NCBI RefSeq assembly: GCF_000018045.1
Contig: NC_009792.1
Span: 1,798,001-1,862,000 of the forward strand
Length of the DNA stretch: 64,000 nt
Reading direction: 5' to 3'
From: Citrobacter koseri ATCC BAA-895
GTDB taxonomy: Bacteria; Pseudomonadota; Gammaproteobacteria; Enterobacterales; Enterobacteriaceae
The notes under the pieces were generated by a model. That model was not told the DNA's origin, did no database searches, and saw only the letters and a list, made by a program, of their open reading frames with translations. Positions 17,793-26,407 of the stretch are shown piece after piece (within the stretch, counting starts at the first letter, position 1; each line of letters starts with the position of its first letter). Position numbers and translations under genes: made by a program.

Positions 17793-18761
17793 ATGATAAT
17801 GAATAACATGCGACTTTCCCGCTGGCTGGCGTTTTTTACGCTCGCCGCGTCCGTAGCGCTGGCGATACCGGCGCAGGCAAACACCTGGCCGCTTCCTCCT
17901 CCCGGCAGCAAACTGGTGGGCGAAAATACATTTCACGTTGTCGAAAACAACGGCGGCTCGCTGGAGGCGATTGCTAAAAAATACAATGTCGGTTTTTTAG
18001 CGTTGCTACAGGCAAATCCGGGCGTTGATCCTTACGTTCCCCGCGCGGGCAGCGTTCTGACCATCCCTCTGCAAACCTTACTACCGGATGCGCCGCGCGA
18101 AGGTATTGTGATTAACCTCGCCGAATTGCGTCTGTATTACTATCCTCCCGGAAAAAATTCGGTGACCGTGTATCCAATCGGTATCGGTCAACTGGGTGGC
18201 GATACGTTGACGCCAACGATGGTCACTACCGTCTCGGATAAGCGCGCGAACCCAACCTGGACGCCTACGGCGAATATCCGCGCCCGTTACAAAGCTCAGG
18301 GGATAGACCTCCCTGCCGTGGTTCCCGCCGGGCCGGATAACCCAATGGGCCATCATGCGATCCGCTTAGCGGCTTATGGCGGCGTCTACTTGCTGCACGG
18401 CACGAATGCTGATTTCGGTATCGGGATGCGCGTCAGTTCCGGCTGTATTCGCCTGCGTGACGGTGATATTGAGACGCTGTTCCGTCAGGTCACGCCGGGT
18501 ACGAAGGTCAACATTATTAATACGCCGATCAAAGCGTCCGTTGAACCTGGCGGCATGCGCCTGGTAGAAGTCCACCAGCCGTTATCGAAGAATATTGATG
18601 ACGATCCGCAGATATTGCCGATCGTATTGAACGGTCAAATGCAGGCTTTCAAAGATGCCGCACAGACCGATGCCGCCGTTATGGAGCATGTTATGGAAGT
18701 GCGTTCAGGAATGCCGGTCGATGTCACCCGCCATCCCGGGATAACACAGCAGTCGATGTAA
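17793..18761 (+). CDS. ldtC: L,D-transpeptidase LdtC (YcfS)
   Basis: This periplasmic enzyme attaches Braun lipoprotein (Lpp) to peptidoglycan. I choose ATG 17793 (322 residues); GTG 17790 and ATG 17799 are alternatives and no strong ribosome site decides. A signal peptide ends near AQA (about residue 29). A LysM domain follows (about 46-93), then the YkuD catalytic domain. Its motif is complete: HGT at about 202 and SSGCIR with the nucleophilic Cys at about 218. A bidirectional terminator separates it from bhsA. Confidence 0.95.
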   Translation: MIMNNMRLSRWLAFFTLAASVALAIPAQANTWPLPPPGSKLVGENTFHVVENNGGSLEAIAKKYNVGFLALLQANPGVDPYVPRAGSVLTIPLQTLLPDAPREGIVINLAELRLYYYPPGKNSVTVYPIGIGQLGGDTLTPTMVTTVSDKRANPTWTPTANIRARYKAQGIDLPAVVPAGPDNPMGHHAIRLAAYGGVYLLHGTNADFGIGMRVSSGCIRLRDGDIETLFRQVTPGTKVNIINTPIKASVEPGGMRLVEVHQPLSKNIDDDPQILPIVLNGQMQAFKDAAQTDAAVMEHVMEVRSGMPVDVTRHPGITQQSM

Positions 18762-18772
18762 CGTCGGATAAT

Positions 18773-18805
18773 AAAAAAGCCCCGCTCAGACAGCGGGGCT
18801 TTTTT
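18773..18805. terminator. Bidirectional terminator between ldtC and bhsA
   Basis: The stem GCCCCGCT/AGCGGGGC with loop CAGAC is flanked by A6 on the left and T6 on the right. It can therefore end transcription from ldtC (+) and from bhsA (-). Confidence 0.92.
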
Positions 18806-18840
18806 GTGGCAGTAGCAGTGGCATTAATGAGGGTTAATGC

Positions 18841-19098
18841 TTATTTGTAGATAACCGCAGTCCCGTGGAGGGTGTTAGGACCGGTTACCGAAGTAATGCG
18901 GAAAGATTTCGCGCCCATTTCATCCGCTTTTTGCGCCAGTTGATCTTCCAGAGATCCCAGGTTAGTCCCGGCGGTTGCGGAAATGGTGCCTACTTTCTGT
19001 TGATCCGCAGGCGTCGCCTGAACTTCAACAGCAGCGAAACTTGCGAAAGAGAGTGAACTCAGTACAGCGGCAGCAATGAGGGTTTTTACGTTTTTCAT
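18841..19098 (-). CDS. bhsA: Stress and copper-related outer-membrane protein BhsA (YcfR)
   Basis: This small DUF1471 (YhcN) family protein has 85 residues, with a signal peptide cleaved after SFA at about residue 22. In E. coli it is located at the outer membrane, affects biofilm, stress resistance and copper permeability, and is repressed by ComR. The ribosome site is AAGGTCAC before the ATG. It is divergent from comR, and the 240-bp gap contains a perfect CRP box and a candidate ComR operator. Confidence 0.94.
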   Translation of the reverse strand: MKNVKTLIAAAVLSSLSFASFAAVEVQATPADQQKVGTISATAGTNLGSLEDQLAQKADEMGAKSFRITSVTGPNTLHGTAVIYK

Positions 19099-19134
19099 GA
19101 TAGTGACCTTTAGCAGATGAACGGTGTCGAAATA

Positions 19135-19158
19135 TTTACTTAACGATCGATAGGTAAA
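19135..19158. promoter_or_regulatory. Candidate ComR operator
   Basis: Inverted repeat TTTACTTA-ACGATCGA-TAGGTAAA (one mismatch between arms, palindromic CGATCG centre) sits 37 bp upstream of the bhsA start. The size and symmetry suit a TetR-family dimer. Assignment to ComR is inference from position. Confidence 0.4.
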
Positions 19159-19165
19159 TCATAGA

Positions 19166-19181
19166 TGTGATCCAGGTCACA
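19166..19181. promoter_or_regulatory. CRP binding site, perfect consensus core
   Basis: TGTGATCCAGGTCACA matches the consensus TGTGA-N6-TCACA exactly. It lies between divergent bhsA and comR, 68 bp from the bhsA start and 158 bp from comR, and is adjacent to the candidate ComR operator. Confidence 0.75.
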
Positions 19182-19338
19182 CGTCAACATTTTTTTATAA
19201 CGATCATTATATAAATTAAAAATGACTTATTTTTCATATCAATACAGGTGAATTATTTTTCTTCTGAATGCGCTGGAGACTGAGCGGGATTATTTTTATA
19301 ATGGTTGTTCAACAAACCCAACAAGGTACAACGGCATC

Positions 19339-19974
19339 ATGACAACTGACTCGACAGGTTGCGTAAAAAAAAGCCGTGGCCGACCAAAAGTGTTCGACAG
19401 GGAAGCCGCGCTTGATAAGGCCATGACACTCTTCTGGCAGCACGGCTATGAAGCAACATCGCTCGCCGACCTCGTGGAAGCGACCGGCGCAAAAGCGCCC
19501 ACGCTGTACGCAGAATTTACGAACAAGGAAGGGTTGTTCCGCGCAGTGCTGGATCGCTATATCAGCCGCTTTGCGGCAAAGCATGAGGCCCAGCTCTTTT
19601 GTGAAGAAAAAAGCGTTGAGTCCGCGCTGGAAGACTATTTCACCGCCGTCGCGACATGCTTCACCAGTAAAGACACCCCTGCCGGGTGCTTTATGATCAA
19701 CACGTCCGCCACACTGGCCGCCTCCTCCCGTGAAATCGCCCATACGGTGAAATCCCGCCACGCGATGCAGGAGCAGACGCTGACCCAGTTTTTGCGCCAG
19801 CGGCAGGAACGCGGGGAAATTCCGGCGCACTGCAATCCACAAACGCTGGCGGAATATCTGAACTGTATTTTACAAGGAATGTCGATCAGCGCGCGTGAAG
19901 GCGCGACGTTTGACAAGCTGATGCAGATAACCCGCACCACCCTACGGCTGTGGCCGGAGATGCTGAAGGCTTAG
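19339..19974 (+). CDS. comR: TetR-family copper-responsive repressor ComR (YcfQ)
   Basis: This 211-residue TetR-type regulator has an N-terminal helix-turn-helix (about residues 20-65, including the TSLADLVEATGAKAPTLYAEF recognition region) and an all-helical ligand domain. In E. coli ComR represses bhsA and is relieved by copper. Cysteines at CVKK, ATCF, AGCF and HCN could serve metal sensing, but their role is not established here. It is transcribed away from bhsA and converges on ycfJ. Confidence 0.93.
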   Translation: MTTDSTGCVKKSRGRPKVFDREAALDKAMTLFWQHGYEATSLADLVEATGAKAPTLYAEFTNKEGLFRAVLDRYISRFAAKHEAQLFCEEKSVESALEDYFTAVATCFTSKDTPAGCFMINTSATLAASSREIAHTVKSRHAMQEQTLTQFLRQRQERGEIPAHCNPQTLAEYLNCILQGMSISAREGATFDKLMQITRTTLRLWPEMLKA

Positions 19975-19990
19975 CGCCTGACCGTCTGAT

Positions 19991-20024
19991 AAAAAAAGCC
20001 CCTCAGCCTGAGCGAATGAGGGGC
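19991..20024 (-). terminator. Terminator of ycfJ
   Basis: Stem GCCCCTCA/TGAGGGGC. Read on the minus strand it is followed by seven U residues (A7 at 19991-19997). It lies between convergent comR and ycfJ. Confidence 0.9.
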
Positions 20025-20047
20025 TAACGTGCAGAGTACAGCTTTTT

Positions 20048-20587
20048 TTACGCGTCGTTATTCAGAATCAATTGACCGTTATTATCCAGCGGGATTTGCG
20101 TTCCGGGATCTTTATCCATGCGGATTTTCCCCTGCTGATCGCCAATCTTGTAAGTGACGTCATAGCCCAGCATTTTCTCTGACTTGTCATACACCGTTTT
20201 ACAACGCTGCTGCGTAGAGGTGTAGGTGTCATTTTCCTGCATTGATCCCTGGATTTGGTTACCGGCGTACCCTCCGCCCAGCGCCCCGACGACGGTCGCC
20301 ACATCTTTACCACGGCCACCGCCGAACTGATGACCAATCACGCCGCCAGCAACCGCGCCAAGCACCGAACCGGCAATGCGGTTTTCGTCCTGAACAGGTT
20401 TGCGGTGCGTGACCGTCACGTTGCGGCATTCCTGACGCGGTGTTTTGACGGTTTCTTTTATGGGTGTGGCTGATACGACTTGCGCATATTTCGGGCTACG
20501 GTCAAAAACGTTCAGACTGGCCACCGCCGCCACACCCAGCGCAGCAGCTACGCCAATCCCTATACCCGCCAACATTGATTTATTCAC
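20048..20587 (-). CDS. ycfJ: Glycine-zipper membrane protein YcfJ
   Basis: A 179-residue protein of unknown function. I use the GTG at 20587 because a full AAGGAGG ribosome site lies 7 bp before it; the open frame upstream has none. An N-terminal hydrophobic segment (about 3-25) is a signal anchor or signal peptide. A glycine-zipper 2TM region (GSVLGAVAGGVIGHQFGGG, about residues 72-110) resembles the rickettsial 17-kDa antigen family. Two Cys (QECRN, QRCKT) might form a disulfide in the periplasm. Flanked by a terminator on one side and REPs on the other, so probably monocistronic. Confidence 0.9.
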   Translation of the reverse strand: MNKSMLAGIGIGVAAALGVAAVASLNVFDRSPKYAQVVSATPIKETVKTPRQECRNVTVTHRKPVQDENRIAGSVLGAVAGGVIGHQFGGGRGKDVATVVGALGGGYAGNQIQGSMQENDTYTSTQQRCKTVYDKSEKMLGYDVTYKIGDQQGKIRMDKDPGTQIPLDNNGQLILNNDA

Positions 20588-20729
20588 GGGAATTCCTCCT
20601 TTTTTGCTATTAGTAACAATTTTGCAACCAGCAGTGGGGTTAAGCAAATCAGAAAGAGGATGAAAAGTGCGGGGTTATGCGGCAAACAGACACGATTCAG
20701 AGAACTCTGAAGCAGATGGCGCGATTAAA

Positions 20730-20809
20730 TTGCCGGATGGCGGCCGATGGCCTTATCCGGCCTACATGCTGTGCGAGCCGTAGGCCTGATAAGCGAAGCG
20801 CCATCAGGC
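20730..20809. repeat. REP pair between ndh and ycfJ
   Basis: TGCCGGATGGCGGCC...TTATCCGGCCTAC and GTAGGCCTGATAA...GCGCCATCAGGC form an inverted REP pair just downstream of ndh. Confidence 0.85.
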
Positions 20810-20822
20810 GATACGGTAAGGA

Positions 20823-22127
20823 TTAATGCAGTTTCAGACGCGGGCGAATCACACGGTTAATGCTGCCTACTAACATCATTAACCCGGTTTTAAAGTAACC
20901 GTGCAGCGCAATCTGGTGCATACGGTAAAGCGAAATGTAAACAAAACGCGCGATACGCCCTTCCACCATCATTGAACCGCGCATCAGGTTCCCCATCAGG
21001 CTGCCGACAGTCGAGAAATTAGAGAGCGATACCAGCGAACCGTGATCTTTATAAACATAGTCTTTCATCGGTTTGCCTTTCATCTGCGCCAGAATATTAT
21101 TCAGTGCGCAGCTTGCCATCTGATGCGCGGCCTGTGCGCGCGGCGGCACAAAGCCCCCTTCAGGACGTGCGCAGGAAGCACAGTCGCCGATGGCATAAAC
21201 ATCCGGGTCACGAGTGGTTTGCAGCGTTGGTTCAACCACTAACTGGTTGATGCGGTTAGTTTCCAACCCGCCAATGTCTTTCAGGAAATCAGGCGCTTTA
21301 ATCCCTGCCGCCCACACCATCAGGTCAGCTTTGATGTGTTCGCCATCTTTCGTGTGCAGACCGCCTTCGTCTGCGCTGGTCACCATCGTCTGAGTCAGTA
21401 CGCGTACGCCCAGTTTGGTCAGTTCGCTATGCGCCGCAGCGGAAATACGCGGCGGCAGCGCAGGCAGAATGCGCTCACCGGCTTCAACCAGCGTCACGTT
21501 CAGCGCTTCGTTAGTCAGGCCTTTGTAGCCGTAGCTGTGCAGCTGTTTCACAGCGTTATGCAGTTCCGCAGAAAGCTCCACGCCCGTTGCGCCGCCACCG
21601 ACAATCGCAATGTTGACCTTACCGCTAACACCCATGCTGGAAGAGTATTTCAGGAACAGGTTCAGCATTTCCTGATGGAAGCGACGCGCCTGATGCGGGT
21701 TGTCCAGGAAAATACAGTGTTCTTTAACGCCAGGGGTGTTGAAGTCGTTAGAAGTGCTGCCCAGCGCCATCACCAGGGTGTCGTACGCGATTTTACGCTC
21801 AGGAACCAGCAGTTCCCCTTTCTCGTCACGCAGTTCCGCAATGGTGATCGTTTTCGCTTCACGATCGATATCCATAACCGAACCCAACTGGAACTGGAAA
21901 CCATGATTACGCGCATGCGCCAGGTAGCTCAGAGCGTCCACGCCTTCGTCCAGTGAACCGGTCGCCACTTCATGCAACAACGGCTTCCACAGATGGCTGT
22001 GGTTTCTGTCCACCAGCGTGATTTTTGCCTTTTTCTTACGACCCAGTTTTTTACCCAACTGAGTCGCCATTTCAAGCCCGCCAGCACCGCCGCCGACAAT
22101 CACGATCTTTTTCAATGGTGTAGTCAA
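20823..22127 (-). CDS. ndh: Type II NADH:quinone dehydrogenase
   Basis: This non-proton-pumping respiratory NADH dehydrogenase is a peripheral FAD flavoprotein on the inner membrane. It has 434 residues, the E. coli length. The start codon is TTG at 22127 with a strong AAGGGGGG ribosome site 5 bp before it. The FAD-binding GGGAGGLE (12-19) and the NADH-binding GGGATGVELSAEL (about 170-183) are both seen, with AIGDCA for flavin contact. The C-terminus is rich in hydrophobic and basic residues suited to membrane attachment. Upstream lies a perfect FNR box, consistent with anaerobic repression as in E. coli. Confidence 0.97.
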   Translation of the reverse strand: MTTPLKKIVIVGGGAGGLEMATQLGKKLGRKKKAKITLVDRNHSHLWKPLLHEVATGSLDEGVDALSYLAHARNHGFQFQLGSVMDIDREAKTITIAELRDEKGELLVPERKIAYDTLVMALGSTSNDFNTPGVKEHCIFLDNPHQARRFHQEMLNLFLKYSSSMGVSGKVNIAIVGGGATGVELSAELHNAVKQLHSYGYKGLTNEALNVTLVEAGERILPALPPRISAAAHSELTKLGVRVLTQTMVTSADEGGLHTKDGEHIKADLMVWAAGIKAPDFLKDIGGLETNRINQLVVEPTLQTTRDPDVYAIGDCASCARPEGGFVPPRAQAAHQMASCALNNILAQMKGKPMKDYVYKDHGSLVSLSNFSTVGSLMGNLMRGSMMVEGRIARFVYISLYRMHQIALHGYFKTGLMMLVGSINRVIRPRLKLH

Positions 22128-22264
22128 CGTGACCCCCCTTAAATTTATTAACCAATTGTTAAGTAAAAGTTATAAATATAGCCTTTAATTAACAACAAGT
22201 TACGGTAATGCAAAGTGACTTCGCTAGTGAGAATAACACGAACGGTGCATTGGTCATACCAAAA

Positions 22265-22278
22265 TTGATGTACATCAA
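22265..22278. promoter_or_regulatory. FNR box upstream of ndh
   Basis: TTGATGTACATCAA is a perfect TTGAT-N4-ATCAA palindrome, about 140 bp upstream of the ndh start. In E. coli ndh is repressed by FNR through sites in this region. Confidence 0.8.
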
Positions 22279-22321
22279 GTTTTCTCGCTGAAAAGATAGA
22301 CAACCCTGCCTGAATGCTCAT

Positions 22322-22347
22322 AAAAAAACCAGCCCGAAGGCTGGTTT
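22322..22347 (-). terminator. Terminator of ycfP
   Basis: Stem AAACCAGCC/GGCTGGTTT with tetraloop CGAA. On the minus strand it runs into a U-tract from A7 at 22322-22328. It closes the hinT-to-ycfP run. Confidence 0.88.
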
Positions 22348-22375
22348 CTGAGGGGGGTGATCGGGTTACAACGGC

Positions 22376-22918
22376 TTAACCTAACGTTTTAAACGCTTTT
22401 ATCCGCTGTAAATGAGGAGAGATATTCTTAAATTTATGGGTCTGCTCTTCGTCCCAGACAATTTCATAGAAATGATGCAGCTCTTTTGCCGAACGATGGC
22501 TGTCTAGCGCTTCATCATGCCGGGACAGGATCACCAGGCAGCGATCGCGGTTTTTTTCGCGGAAATTGGTGACGCATTTCGTTGCGATATCGGCATACTC
22601 TTCCGGGCGGTCGATTTTGCCTTCCATGTTCTCATAGGGGAACAGATTAGGGTTGAATACCACCTGGCGTATGTCGCACAGGAAGCCAATCCGCTCCGCC
22701 CAATACCCACCCAGTCCTACGCCACAAATTAATGGCCGATCGTCCACATTCAGTTGCAACATTTTGTCTACTTCTTTCAGCAGATGCTGCATGTCATGTT
22801 TGGGATGCCGTGTGCTATAGCTGATCAGTCTGACATCCGAATCAATAAACTGTAGCTGCAACACTTTCTCGTGGTTACCCGGACTGTTGGAGTCAAAACC
22901 GTGTAAATAGATAATCAT
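22376..22918 (-). CDS. ycfP: Esterase-like alpha/beta hydrolase YcfP
   Basis: A 180-residue UPF0227 protein with an alpha/beta hydrolase fold; the physiological substrate is unknown. The ATG at 22918 is chosen (AGGATGCG before it); the frame stays open five codons further. The first strand and oxyanion region are IIYLHGFDSNSPG. The nucleophile elbow position reads GVGLGGYW, so it lacks the usual Ser of GxSxG at that place; catalysis is therefore doubtful. It is the last gene after nagZ, with a terminator downstream. Confidence 0.9.
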   Translation of the reverse strand: MIIYLHGFDSNSPGNHEKVLQLQFIDSDVRLISYSTRHPKHDMQHLLKEVDKMLQLNVDDRPLICGVGLGGYWAERIGFLCDIRQVVFNPNLFPYENMEGKIDRPEEYADIATKCVTNFREKNRDRCLVILSRHDEALDSHRSAKELHHFYEIVWDEEQTHKFKNISPHLQRIKAFKTLG

Positions 22919-22941
22919 CGCATCCTCACACAAAACTCGGG

Positions 22942-23967
22942 TTAATGACCTGCTTTTTCTTCCTGCCAGCGTTCATGCAACTGGTTAAGCTGGGCGCTGA
23001 CCGTTTTCCAGCGTGCGGAGTCCATCAACTCCTGACGCGAAAATGAACCTTTATGATACAAACGCGTAACACGTTCTGCATTGATCGGCGACAGATTATC
23101 TAACACGCTGACCGCTCCTTTACGATTATTACAGACCAGGATCATATCGCAACCCGCATCCAGCGACGCCTGCCCGCGCTCCGCGTAGCTCCCCATAATC
23201 GCCGCCCCTTCCATCGACAGGTCATCGGAGAAAATCACGCCATCAAAACCAAGTTCCTCACGCAGCACCGTTTTCAGCCAGTGCGGTGAACCACTCGCCG
23301 GACGCGGATCGACATCGCTGTATATGACGTGCGCCGGCATAATCGCATCAAGTTTGTTCCCGGTGATTAGCGAACGGAACACCGACATATCCCTGGCGCG
23401 AATTTCCGCCTCAGGACGCGGATCGGTTGGCGTTTCTTTGTGCGAGTCGGCAGTGACTGCCCCGTGTCCGGGGAAGTGCTTACCGGTGGTTTTCATTCCG
23501 GCAGCATGCATCCCGTCGATAAAACGCGTCGCCATTGCCAGAGCTTTAAGCGGGTCGGCATGGTAAGAACGCTCGCCAATTGCTGCGCTGATATGCCCGA
23601 CATCCAGCACCGGCGCGAAACTGATATCAATGTCCATCGCGATCATCTCGCTGGCCATTAGCCACCCGGCATCCTGCGCCAGTTTGCCCCCTTCTTCCAG
23701 CCCGTGCAGCGCAGCAAAAGATTGTGCGGCTGGCAGGCGGGTAAAACCTTCACGAAAACGCTGTACGCGTCCGCCTTCCTGGTCAACCGCCACCACCAGA
23801 TGATTGCGCGAAGCCGCCCGAATCTGGCGGACTAACTCGCGCAACTGCTCCGGGTCATGATAATTACGCGTAAAGAGGATCAGCCCCCCCACCAGCGGAT
23901 GGGCCAGAATCTCGCGCTCTTCTGCGTCCAGCTCAAACCCTTCGACATCCAACATTACTGGACCCAC
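22942..23967 (-). CDS. nagZ: Beta-N-acetylglucosaminidase NagZ
   Basis: This cytoplasmic GH3 enzyme removes GlcNAc from anhydro-muropeptides in peptidoglycan recycling; its products feed AmpR-type signalling where ampC is inducible. It has 341 residues from a GTG start with AAGGAG upstream. The catalytic nucleophile Asp248 lies in FSDDLSM, the acid/base His176 in DSHKETP, and the substrate-binding KHFPGHG at 163-169. It is in a tight operon with thiK upstream and ycfP downstream. The free GlcNAc it yields is the substrate of NagK. Confidence 0.96.
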   Translation of the reverse strand: MGPVMLDVEGFELDAEEREILAHPLVGGLILFTRNYHDPEQLRELVRQIRAASRNHLVVAVDQEGGRVQRFREGFTRLPAAQSFAALHGLEEGGKLAQDAGWLMASEMIAMDIDISFAPVLDVGHISAAIGERSYHADPLKALAMATRFIDGMHAAGMKTTGKHFPGHGAVTADSHKETPTDPRPEAEIRARDMSVFRSLITGNKLDAIMPAHVIYSDVDPRPASGSPHWLKTVLREELGFDGVIFSDDLSMEGAAIMGSYAERGQASLDAGCDMILVCNNRKGAVSVLDNLSPINAERVTRLYHKGSFSRQELMDSARWKTVSAQLNQLHERWQEEKAGH

Positions 23968-23977
23968 ACTGCTCTCC

Positions 23978-24802
23978 TTATCCTTTCTTTTTCAGCTGCC
24001 GCCAGTCGTCGTCGGCCAGCCTGATAAATTGTTGTTCGCCGGTTTGCTGCCAGCGGTATTCAAACCATCCGGCTTTCAGCATCATTACCCAGGGGCGCCA
24101 TAACCTGACCTGCCGCCATAGCGTTTGCGGACAGATATGCGCAACGGCGGCATAGGATCTCACCAGCCGTTGATGCTGCCGCTCATCCTCTACCCATACA
24201 GCGGCCAGCTCCAGAGCGATATCGCCGTCCCCGGCGTATTCCCAGTCAATCAACCGTAGCCCCGATGCCGTCTGTACCAGGTTATCGCCGTGGACATCCA
24301 TATGCAAAGGCGCCAGACGCAGCGGACGAGGTTCCCGCACCGCTCGCAGCCGTTTTAGCATCCGTAGCCAGTACGGCGTCCTGCGTGCCGGATCGCTCCC
24401 CTGCCAGTAGCGCATAAGCAGCGGTAACAGCGAAATACGCCAGCCAAAACGCGGTTGTTGGTGCAGATGATACAGTAAGCCCGCCAGTTCGTCGGTATCC
24501 GGTAATCCAGATTTTACCTCTCCCTGCAAATAGTCCACCGCCATCCAGCCGGGAATATAAAAACGCGGTCTGGGAGCAAGGGTTTCCGGTAAACGTGACA
24601 ACGCGTGATACTGACGCAAAAAATCAGATTCAGGCGCGAAGGGATCATGATGGCAACGGAGCACCAGACGGCGGGCGTCATGTTCAATGATGCAACTCCC
24701 GCCGCTTAATCCGTTGTGGCAGGCGGCGACGGGATGATATTGCGGGAAGTAGCGCGACAAAACGTCGTCGCGCGTCAGTAGATTATTGTTGCTGGACTGC
24801 AC
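23978..24802 (-). CDS. thiK: Thiamine kinase ThiK (YcfN)
   Basis: This APH/choline kinase-like enzyme phosphorylates thiamine in the salvage route to thiamine phosphate. Its 274 residues match the family. The catalytic loop HMDVHGDNL (Brenner motif HxDxxxxN) and the metal-binding Asp in LIDWEYA are present. The start overlaps the end of lpoB by 20 bp, so translation is probably coupled. nagZ follows after 10 bp. Confidence 0.93.
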   Translation of the reverse strand: MQSSNNNLLTRDDVLSRYFPQYHPVAACHNGLSGGSCIIEHDARRLVLRCHHDPFAPESDFLRQYHALSRLPETLAPRPRFYIPGWMAVDYLQGEVKSGLPDTDELAGLLYHLHQQPRFGWRISLLPLLMRYWQGSDPARRTPYWLRMLKRLRAVREPRPLRLAPLHMDVHGDNLVQTASGLRLIDWEYAGDGDIALELAAVWVEDERQHQRLVRSYAAVAHICPQTLWRQVRLWRPWVMMLKAGWFEYRWQQTGEQQFIRLADDDWRQLKKKG

Positions 24803-25424
24803 CTTTACCTGACCAGATTATCTCGCCAGTTTGTACCAGCATTAACTGCATTTGCAGCGATGGCGCATTGACGTTACCCGCCGCGCTGGAATAGAGCACA
24901 TATTGCGCCCCTACGTTACGGGCGATGCCAATCGCTTTACTGCGCGTACCGAGGCTGTCCTGCGGTGATAAACCCAGTTGCTGCTTCGCCATCGCCAGTT
25001 GCTGCGCGGAAACCAGCGTAAATTTACCGTTATTCGCCAGCGCATTACGTAAAGTTTCTGTGGCCTCGCCCGCGTTGAGCGAACCGTTGGTGCGATTATT
25101 TACGCTATCGACCAGCAGTACGTTACCCGCCGTTACGCCATCAGCCTGAAGCATTTTTCCGACCATCGGCTGCATCGCGCTGTTCCAGTCATAATGGCGC
25201 ACGCGCGGCGCAGGCTGTGCGGTCTGGTCTTCGTGTTCAATCGGGCCCGGCTGTTGCGGGATCGTCGGCACCGATGGCACGACCGGCACAGGCTGCTGCG
25301 GTTCGGCTGGCTGTTCCGGCGCCGGTTTGACTTCATCAACCGGTGCGGGTTCACGTTGCCCCACACAACCGGAGAGAAATATCGCCAGCGCGGCCACCAG
25401 TGCGTAGCGATTCATTTTCATCAT
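24783..25424 (-). CDS. lpoB: Outer-membrane lipoprotein LpoB, activator of PBP1b
   Basis: This lipoprotein reaches through the periplasm to stimulate the glycosyltransferase and transpeptidase of PBP1b. The ATG at 25424 gives 213 residues with AGGGGTGA before it. The lipobox LSGC puts the lipidated Cys at residue 20. It is followed by a long Pro/Gln/Glu-rich disordered linker (about 25-75) and the globular TolB-like domain. Residue +2 is not Asp, so export by LolCDE to the outer membrane is expected. It overlaps thiK at its 3' end. Confidence 0.96.
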   Translation of the reverse strand: MMKMNRYALVAALAIFLSGCVGQREPAPVDEVKPAPEQPAEPQQPVPVVPSVPTIPQQPGPIEHEDQTAQPAPRVRHYDWNSAMQPMVGKMLQADGVTAGNVLLVDSVNNRTNGSLNAGEATETLRNALANNGKFTLVSAQQLAMAKQQLGLSPQDSLGTRSKAIGIARNVGAQYVLYSSAAGNVNAPSLQMQLMLVQTGEIIWSGKGAVQQQ

Positions 25425-25437
25425 CAAAATTCACCCC

Positions 25438-25812
25438 TTACAAATAAAGATAAAGTCTAACCTTATGCGCCCCCAGATAATTGGCGCTGCCATACAGCGT
25501 GACCGACGAACGCGCCGGGATAGTCACACTGCGTGGCGCTTCCAGAGGATGCATTTCCAGCCCTCTGGCGTCATACCAGTAAAACCGATAATGCACGGTA
25601 ACGGGTTCTTGCCTTTCGTTATAGAGGCGTGAGGATGCAGAAGGCTGAATATCGAACGTCGTCAACGCAGGCGCTTCCGCCGTGATACCGGCCGCCAGCA
25701 GCGTTGACTCCATCACCAGTGTCTGTTCATCACTGACCGGAATTTCAGGGTGTGAGCGACAACCCGCAAGCAACAGTAAGGCCAGTGACATCGCAAGGCA
25801 TCCTCTGGTCAT
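25438..25812 (-). CDS. ycfL: Putative lipoprotein YcfL
   Basis: A 124-residue protein with a signal peptide and lipobox LLAGC (Cys18); the rest is a small beta-rich domain of the DUF1425 type. Function unknown. It lies between hinT (2 bp gap) and lpoB (13 bp gap). This suggests a link to envelope functions but does not prove one. Confidence 0.9.
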   Translation of the reverse strand: MTRGCLAMSLALLLLAGCRSHPEIPVSDEQTLVMESTLLAAGITAEAPALTTFDIQPSASSRLYNERQEPVTVHYRFYWYDARGLEMHPLEAPRSVTIPARSSVTLYGSANYLGAHKVRLYLYL

Positions 25813-25814
25813 TG

Positions 25815-26174
25815 TCAGAAGCCTTTATGCGCCAGCATCGGCCCCAGCGCACGCCCGCCCAGCAGGTGCATATGAATGTGATAAACCTCCTGCCCGCCAT
25901 GACGGTTAGTATTCATGATCAGGCGGTAGCCGTCTTCGGCAATGCCTTCCTGCCCGGCAATTTTTGCCGCGACGGTGATCATACGGCCCAGCGCCTGTTC
26001 GTGCTCCGCCGTGACATCATTAACCGTTGGGATCAGGGTATTCGGGATGATCAGAATGTGCGTGGGCGCCTGCGGCGAAATATCGCGAAATGCGGTAACC
26101 AGTTCATCCTGGTAAACGATATCCGAGGGGATTTCACGACGGATAATTTTGCTGAATATAGTTTCTTCTGCCAC
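25815..26174 (-). CDS. hinT: HIT-family purine nucleoside phosphoramidase HinT
   Basis: This small cytoplasmic hydrolase of adenosine 5'-phosphoramidate and acyl-AMP has 119 residues. The GTG at 26174 gives the E. coli length; an in-frame ATG at 26204 would add ten residues (MANFEKRKNV) without a ribosome site. The histidine triad HIHMHLL has its nucleophile at His101, and LIMNTNRHGGQ is the family nucleotide-binding stretch. First gene of hinT-ycfL-lpoB-thiK-nagZ-ycfP. Confidence 0.95.
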   Translation of the reverse strand: MAEETIFSKIIRREIPSDIVYQDELVTAFRDISPQAPTHILIIPNTLIPTVNDVTAEHEQALGRMITVAAKIAGQEGIAEDGYRLIMNTNRHGGQEVYHIHMHLLGGRALGPMLAHKGF

Positions 26175-26407
26175 GACATTTTTCCTTTTTTCAAAATTAG
26201 CCATAACGTTGCGCCATGCTACGCCGAGCCACACTGCGAGTATAGAGTATGAGCGAGTTACTCACGCTCTTTCAACTTTAACCCACGATTTATTAAGCAA
26301 AAAATCTGTCAGTTGCTGCGCTTATACTCATTTCCCTCTTCTCTTTGCACCTCATAGCACTGAAACAAGATTTCATTTTCACCCGTAACATCTGTTTACA
26401 GCATTAA

